Assembly: GCF_003688895.1 (NCBI RefSeq)
Contig: NZ_REFV01000006.1
Coordinates: forward strand, 62,001 to 126,000
Length of the DNA: 64,000 nt
DNA from: Dokdonia sinensis
GTDB lineage: Bacteria > Bacteroidota > Bacteroidia > Flavobacteriales > Flavobacteriaceae
Direction of reading: 5' to 3'
Part shown: one piece after another, positions 60,695-64,000 of the stretch
Numbering within the stretch: position 1 is the stretch's first letter
Layout of the letters: each line of letters begins with the position of its first letter
Position numbers and translations under genes: made by a program
Notes under the pieces: generated by a model
Seen by the model: only the letters and a program-made list of their open reading frames with translations
What the model was told of the DNA's origin: nothing
The model's database searches: none

Positions 60695-60731
60695 GCTTTC
60701 GCGAAAGTTTAATCTGAACTCGTTTCAGATT
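60695..60731. repeat. P1 remnant joined to a P3-like hairpin
   Basis: GCTTTCGCGAAAG (60695-60707, P1 with one end lost) is followed after TTT by AATCTGAACTCGTTTCAGAT plus T (60711-60731). The latter is a self-complementary unit related to the reverse complement of P3. Intergenic upstream of the exonuclease gene. Confidence 0.75.
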
Positions 60732-60765
60732 TCTAATATCTAATGTACTCTCGTCTAAAGAAGCT

Positions 60766-62157
60766 ATGCATCCAGAAATTTACACCATCATAGACGTTGA
60801 AACTACCGGTAAGGGAATCAACGGGAATCGTATCACAGAGATATGCGTGGTGCGTATGGAAGATGGTGTGGAAACGGATCGATTTGTTTCTTTAGTAAAT
60901 CCCGAGCAGTATATTCCGCCGTTTATTACGAACCTGACAGGTATTGATGACCAGATGGTTGATGATGCCCCGCTATTTGCAGACATTGCCGAACGCGTAG
61001 CGATTATAACGGAGGGAGCCATATTTGTAGCGCACAACGTAAACTTTGACTACAACGTAATACGGAATGAGTTCAAGAGAATGGGTATTAATTTTACGAG
61101 AAAGAAACTGTGTACGGTTAGACTTTCGCGTAAGCTTATCCCAAATCTGTTTAGTTATTCGCTCGGTAATTTGTGTTCGTCCATTAGCATCCCATTAAAC
61201 AACCGCCATCGTGCGGAAGGTGATACAGATGCCACCGTTATTTTGTTTCAACGAATTCTCGACCTTGACCCGGAACGTGAGGTTATCAATAAATTTTTAA
61301 ATGCCCGCTCTAAGGAAGCTACGCTCCCGCCCCACTTACCTGCGCGCATCATTCAAGAATTGCCAGAAACTGCGGGTATCTATTTATTTAAAGATCGAGG
61401 CGGTAAGGTGATTTATGTGGGGAAAGCAATTAATATCAAGAAAAGGGTACTTTCTCACTTTTATGAGAAGAAGAACAAAGAATACTTACTAGGTCAGGAA
61501 ACGTTTCAAATAGATTATGAAGTGACTGGTAATGAGCTGTGCGCCTTATTGTTAGAATCAGAATATATCCAGCAATACTTTCCAAAATACAACCGAGCGC
61601 AGAAGATGCCTGTAAATACCTACACTATTATTTCTTATGAAAATAGGCGCGGTATTATTCAGCTGGCGGTTGCAAAGACTAAATATAGACATAGTGCAAC
61701 TCAAAAAGTATTTACAAAAAACAAGGCCATTGAACAGCTTCTCGCACTTTGCGAAGAATATGAACTATGCCCACGCTTTTGTGGTTTGCAAGCAACCTTT
61801 GACAAATGTTCTCATTACAGCTTAAAAAACTGCAAAGGCATTTGTGATGGAAAAGAGAATGTTACTGCTTACAATAAGAGAGTAAAGAAGGCTTTAGCAT
61901 TTCTAACAGATACTCAGGAAACCTTTGTGATTAAGGAAAAAGGGCGCACGATAGATGAAGAAGCCTTTGTTTATGTGGATAATGGGGTATATCGCGGTTT
62001 TGGTTTTGTATCTGATACCAGCCAGATATCTCACGTAGATGCGTTGGAGGACAATTTACTTCCTAAAAAAAGCACCTATCACACCGATATAATTTTAAAG
62101 AGCTATTTGAGAAACAAAAAGAATCCTACAATAATAGCCCTAGGCGCCACAGCTTGA
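60766..62157 (+). CDS. DnaQ-like exonuclease fused to GIY-YIG (Cho/UvrC-like) domain
   Basis: The 463-residue protein joins two nucleases. Residues 1-170 are a DEDDh exonuclease with IIDVETTG (D10, E12), FVAHNVNFDYN (Asp near 94) and HRAEGDTDA (His and Asp near 148-153). Residues about 198-290 are a UvrC-type GIY-YIG domain with AGIYLFKDRGGKVIYVGKAINIKKR. A C-terminal segment has LCPRFCGLQ and CKGICDG cysteine pairs. Such DnaQ-Cho fusions are known in several phyla and are thought to act in DNA repair. The 94-residue gene follows after 1 nt. Confidence 0.93.
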   Translation: MHPEIYTIIDVETTGKGINGNRITEICVVRMEDGVETDRFVSLVNPEQYIPPFITNLTGIDDQMVDDAPLFADIAERVAIITEGAIFVAHNVNFDYNVIRNEFKRMGINFTRKKLCTVRLSRKLIPNLFSYSLGNLCSSISIPLNNRHRAEGDTDATVILFQRILDLDPEREVINKFLNARSKEATLPPHLPARIIQELPETAGIYLFKDRGGKVIYVGKAINIKKRVLSHFYEKKNKEYLLGQETFQIDYEVTGNELCALLLESEYIQQYFPKYNRAQKMPVNTYTIISYENRRGIIQLAVAKTKYRHSATQKVFTKNKAIEQLLALCEEYELCPRFCGLQATFDKCSHYSLKNCKGICDGKENVTAYNKRVKKALAFLTDTQETFVIKEKGRTIDEEAFVYVDNGVYRGFGFVSDTSQISHVDALEDNLLPKKSTYHTDIILKSYLRNKKNPTIIALGATA

Positions 62158-62158
62158 T

Positions 62159-62443
62159 ATGAATGCGACCATATCATATAAAGAGCATTACATGAACTTG
62201 GCAAATGAGCTAGTCAAGACCTACCCTGAGTTCAACTTTGAAAATCACTGTTACTTACGAATTGCACTAGACAACGCAGTGGGAACTAAATGGGATACAA
62301 AAATTGCGAGACCAGCCTATAAAAACTTGACCATAGTTCAGCGAGCATTGGTCATCGACTATCTTGCTCATTACTTGAGCGACCGAGATATGTTATTGTC
62401 CCACAATGCGATTTCGCTCGCATATCGTGGGAAACTCGTTTAA
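62159..62443 (+). CDS. Small conserved hypothetical protein
   Basis: The 94-residue product is helical, with NHCYLRIALDNAVGTKWDTKI and the end LSHNAISLAYRGK. I recall close relatives in flavobacteria, sometimes misannotated as acetyltransferase, but without known function. There are no cysteine pairs, signal peptide or membrane helix. The start ATG is 1 nt past the stop of the exonuclease fusion, so the two are translated together and may work together in DNA or RNA metabolism. Confidence 0.75.
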   Translation: MNATISYKEHYMNLANELVKTYPEFNFENHCYLRIALDNAVGTKWDTKIARPAYKNLTIVQRALVIDYLAHYLSDRDMLLSHNAISLAYRGKLV

Positions 62444-62537
62444 ACCAGACCATTTTTAAACGAGCTTCAACTTTATTTTGAGATAATACTAGACTATCTT
62501 GCACCATTCCCTATTTTCAAATATAAAGTAGACATCA

Positions 62538-63374
62538 ATGCACGATAATAATATCCATAAAGAGAACTATAATTTTAAGACGCTTGTAAAAAGTGTTCCT
62601 GAGCTTCAACCACACCTAAAAAGTATCACGGGAAAAACGACCATAGATTTTAATGATGCTTCAGCAGTTTTTCTTTTGAACAAGGCGCTTCTTTTGTCAC
62701 ACTACGATATAAGAGATTGGAGTATTCCCGAAAATTACCTCTGCCCTCCTATTCCGGGGCGCGTAGACTATATACATCATCTCAAGGATCTAATAAATAA
62801 GAATGACGTAAAAGGTTTGGATATAGGAACCGGAGCAAGTTTGATTTACCCACTATTGAGCGCAAGTGTTTATGATTGGGAAATGACAGGTGTTGAGGTG
62901 GATGAGACCGCTTTCAAGAAAGCAAAAGAAAACCTATCCCACAACCCGCATTTAGCATCAAAAATCAATATCATTCATCAAAAAGACCGAGGCAACATCT
63001 TCAAAGGCGCCATCGCCGAAGAGGAATTCTATGAATTTACAATGTGCAATCCACCTTTTTATGCCTCTGAAGAAGACGCTGTAAAAGCAAACCGCATTAA
63101 AAATCAAAACTTGAAGGCTCGAAACCTCACAAGAAATTTCGCAGGAGTCTCCACCGAACTCTGGTGCAACGGTGGCGAAGCACTTTTTATCAAACGAATG
63201 ATAAAGGAAAGCGTCGATTTTAAAACGCAAGTGGGATGGTTTACAACCCTCGTCTCAAGAAGTGAGCACCTTCCTAAAATCTATAAACAATTGGACAAAT
63301 TAAAGGCAACACATAAAACTGTCGCTATGGAACTTGGGAATAAGAAGACGAGGTTTGTGGGTTGGAGGTTTTGA
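62538..63374 (+). CDS. rlmF: 23S rRNA (adenine-1618-N6)-methyltransferase
   Basis: The 278-residue protein has the RlmF features: IDFNDASAVFLLNKALL near the start, CPPIPGRVDYIHHL, GLDIGTGASLIYPLL (SAM motif I near 97), and the N6-adenine motif CNPPFYASEEDA (N-P-P-F near 170). The C-terminal ELGNKKTRFVGWRF is also conserved. It methylates A1618 of 23S rRNA. It lies 94 bp after the small gene, with no clear promoter between them. Confidence 0.95.
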   Translation: MHDNNIHKENYNFKTLVKSVPELQPHLKSITGKTTIDFNDASAVFLLNKALLLSHYDIRDWSIPENYLCPPIPGRVDYIHHLKDLINKNDVKGLDIGTGASLIYPLLSASVYDWEMTGVEVDETAFKKAKENLSHNPHLASKINIIHQKDRGNIFKGAIAEEEFYEFTMCNPPFYASEEDAVKANRIKNQNLKARNLTRNFAGVSTELWCNGGEALFIKRMIKESVDFKTQVGWFTTLVSRSEHLPKIYKQLDKLKATHKTVAMELGNKKTRFVGWRF

Positions 63375-63377
63375 ATT

Positions 63378-63746
63378 TTACTGGGCATTCAATTTATTGG
63401 CAGGTACTAAAATTAGAATAATACTAAGGCCGATGTATATGGAGAGAGGGATTTGGAAGCCGTGATAATCAAATTTTTCTAATGGGACTTCAAAGAAACG
63501 AGAAGCAATAGGCAAAAGCATCAAAATGAGACTCGCGATTTTGACAGTTCTTTTAGAATACCACTTTGAAAACAAAAGGACAATACCTAATATTCCTATA
63601 ATAGCAAAAAATTGTCTTTCACTTCCAAAATCAGCCATTTCTACAATGAGCCAAAAGATAAAAGGAATACCGATCATTTGTCCCATTAATAGAATTGAGA
63701 AATAGGAAATAAGTGCTAATACTTTAAGGGACGGTTCGAGATTCAC
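63378..63746 (-). CDS. Hypothetical membrane protein
   Basis: The 122-residue product has about four membrane helices: VLALISYFSILLMGQMIGI, FFAIIGILGIVLLF, IASLILMLLPIASR and IPLSIYIGLSIILIL. No family is recognised. Its stop lies 3 bp from the convergent rlmF stop. It is upstream of bshB1 on the opposite side, same strand. Confidence 0.7.
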   Translation of the reverse strand: MNLEPSLKVLALISYFSILLMGQMIGIPFIFWLIVEMADFGSERQFFAIIGILGIVLLFSKWYSKRTVKIASLILMLLPIASRFFEVPLEKFDYHGFQIPLSIYIGLSIILILVPANKLNAQ

Positions 63747-63803
63747 GGGCTTTGGAAAAATATGGCTTTTTACGGAATTAGATTTGTATTATTATTATAA
63801 GAT

Positions 63804-64000
63804 TCACTTCAAATCAAACAAACTATCCACCGCAGGATACCTTTCTACCGTAAAACCTTCACCGTATTCTGTGCCGATAAGCCTTCCTAAGTCTCGCGCT
63901 CTATAATTAATACTTTCCTTAAAAGTAAGGCTGGAAATAGGTGTATCTCCACTTTCTTTATCTGAGGGGTCGTAAAACTGTGTTTTATAGGCAAACACGG
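63804..64000 (-). CDS. bshB1: Bacillithiol biosynthesis deacetylase, C-terminal part (5' end outside window)
   Basis: The minus-strand frame runs off the right edge and stops at 63804. The visible 65 residues are the C-terminal region of BshB1-type deacetylases: YKTQFYDPSDKESGDTPISS, then YRARDLGRLIGTEYGEGFTVERYPAVDSLFDL. BshB1 removes the acetyl group from GlcNAc-malate during bacillithiol synthesis. The family assignment comes from a strong remembered match with Bacteroidetes BshB1. The catalytic N-terminal part cannot be checked here. Confidence 0.8.
   Translation of the reverse strand, partial: VFAYKTQFYDPSDKESGDTPISSLTFKESINYRARDLGRLIGTEYGEGFTVERYPAVDSLFDLK

Noticed and set aside
1-64000. 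CRISPR arrays, tRNA or rRNA genes, prophage, insertion sequences
   Set aside because: Nothing with repeat-spacer structure, cloverleaf potential, transposase or phage proteins was recognised on reading both strands.

Overview
The window looks like a chromosomal segment of a marine-type Flavobacteriaceae bacterium, possibly close to Dokdonia; the genus is an inference. The evidence is the gliding genes gldF and gldG, families typical of Bacteroidetes (DUF4494, DUF6090, DUF4251, DUF4159, HEIGH metalloprotease, DUF2061-linked cys operon), near absence of Shine-Dalgarno sites, and many promoters matching the Bacteroidetes TAnnTTTG element. I see no tRNA, rRNA, CRISPR array, prophage or intact insertion sequence. 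Both edges cut genes: the C-terminus of an M13 peptidase at the left, and the C-terminus of a probable bacillithiol deacetylase BshB1 at the right.

Layout. 1-9.1 kb: M13 peptidase tail, two cold-shock proteins, an EamA transporter, an unusual short-chain dehydrogenase-like protein, thiE, a CPA1 antiporter, a DUF4494 protein and a 7TM histidine kinase. 9.1-19 kb: small metabolic genes (PNPOx-like, cupin, DUF429, CotH, CDP-alcohol phosphatidyltransferase, nucleoside deaminase, Old Yellow Enzyme, Bcr/CflA exporter), with a 0.7 kb non-coding stretch at 11.1-11.8 kb full of repeats. 19-31.4 kb: aldehyde dehydrogenase, PEP carboxylase, a DUF4159 protein, gldF-gldG and dnaN. 31.5-38.4 kb: two metallopeptidase lipoproteins, lysA, a serine hydrolase and an RNA helicase. 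38.7-43.7 kb: sulfur assimilation, with a SulP transporter facing a DUF2061-cysH-cysD-cysN operon. 43.7-57 kb: a LytS-type kinase, membrane proteins, a hydrolase-OsmC fusion, thioredoxin-like protein, nitroreductase, a run of thioesterase, TrmH, AI-2E and methyltransferase genes, a fasciclin lipoprotein and an alcohol dehydrogenase. 57-64 kb: two tandem M14 peptidases, an exonuclease/GIY-YIG fusion, rlmF and the bshB1 end.

The strongest unexplained signal is a dispersed palindrome, CGCTTTCGCGAAAGCG, with 19 simple or near-perfect copies and four composite ones, about one per 3 kb. It sits both between genes and inside at least nine coding regions, where it reads as A-F-A-K-A or R-F-R-E-S. In three composites a second palindrome, CCTGCCTGCCGGCAGGCAGG or a near relative, interrupts it at exactly the same internal position. 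In a fourth, a different hairpin sequence interrupts it at that same position. This looks like a modular, nested repeat system.

Other points of interest are a secreted M14 paralogue that has lost all its zinc and catalytic residues beside an intact one, a zinc-ribbon SDR protein without the catalytic tyrosine, a terminator-like hairpin embedded in a convergent gene, and a 145 bp inverted-repeat element in the 11 kb gap.
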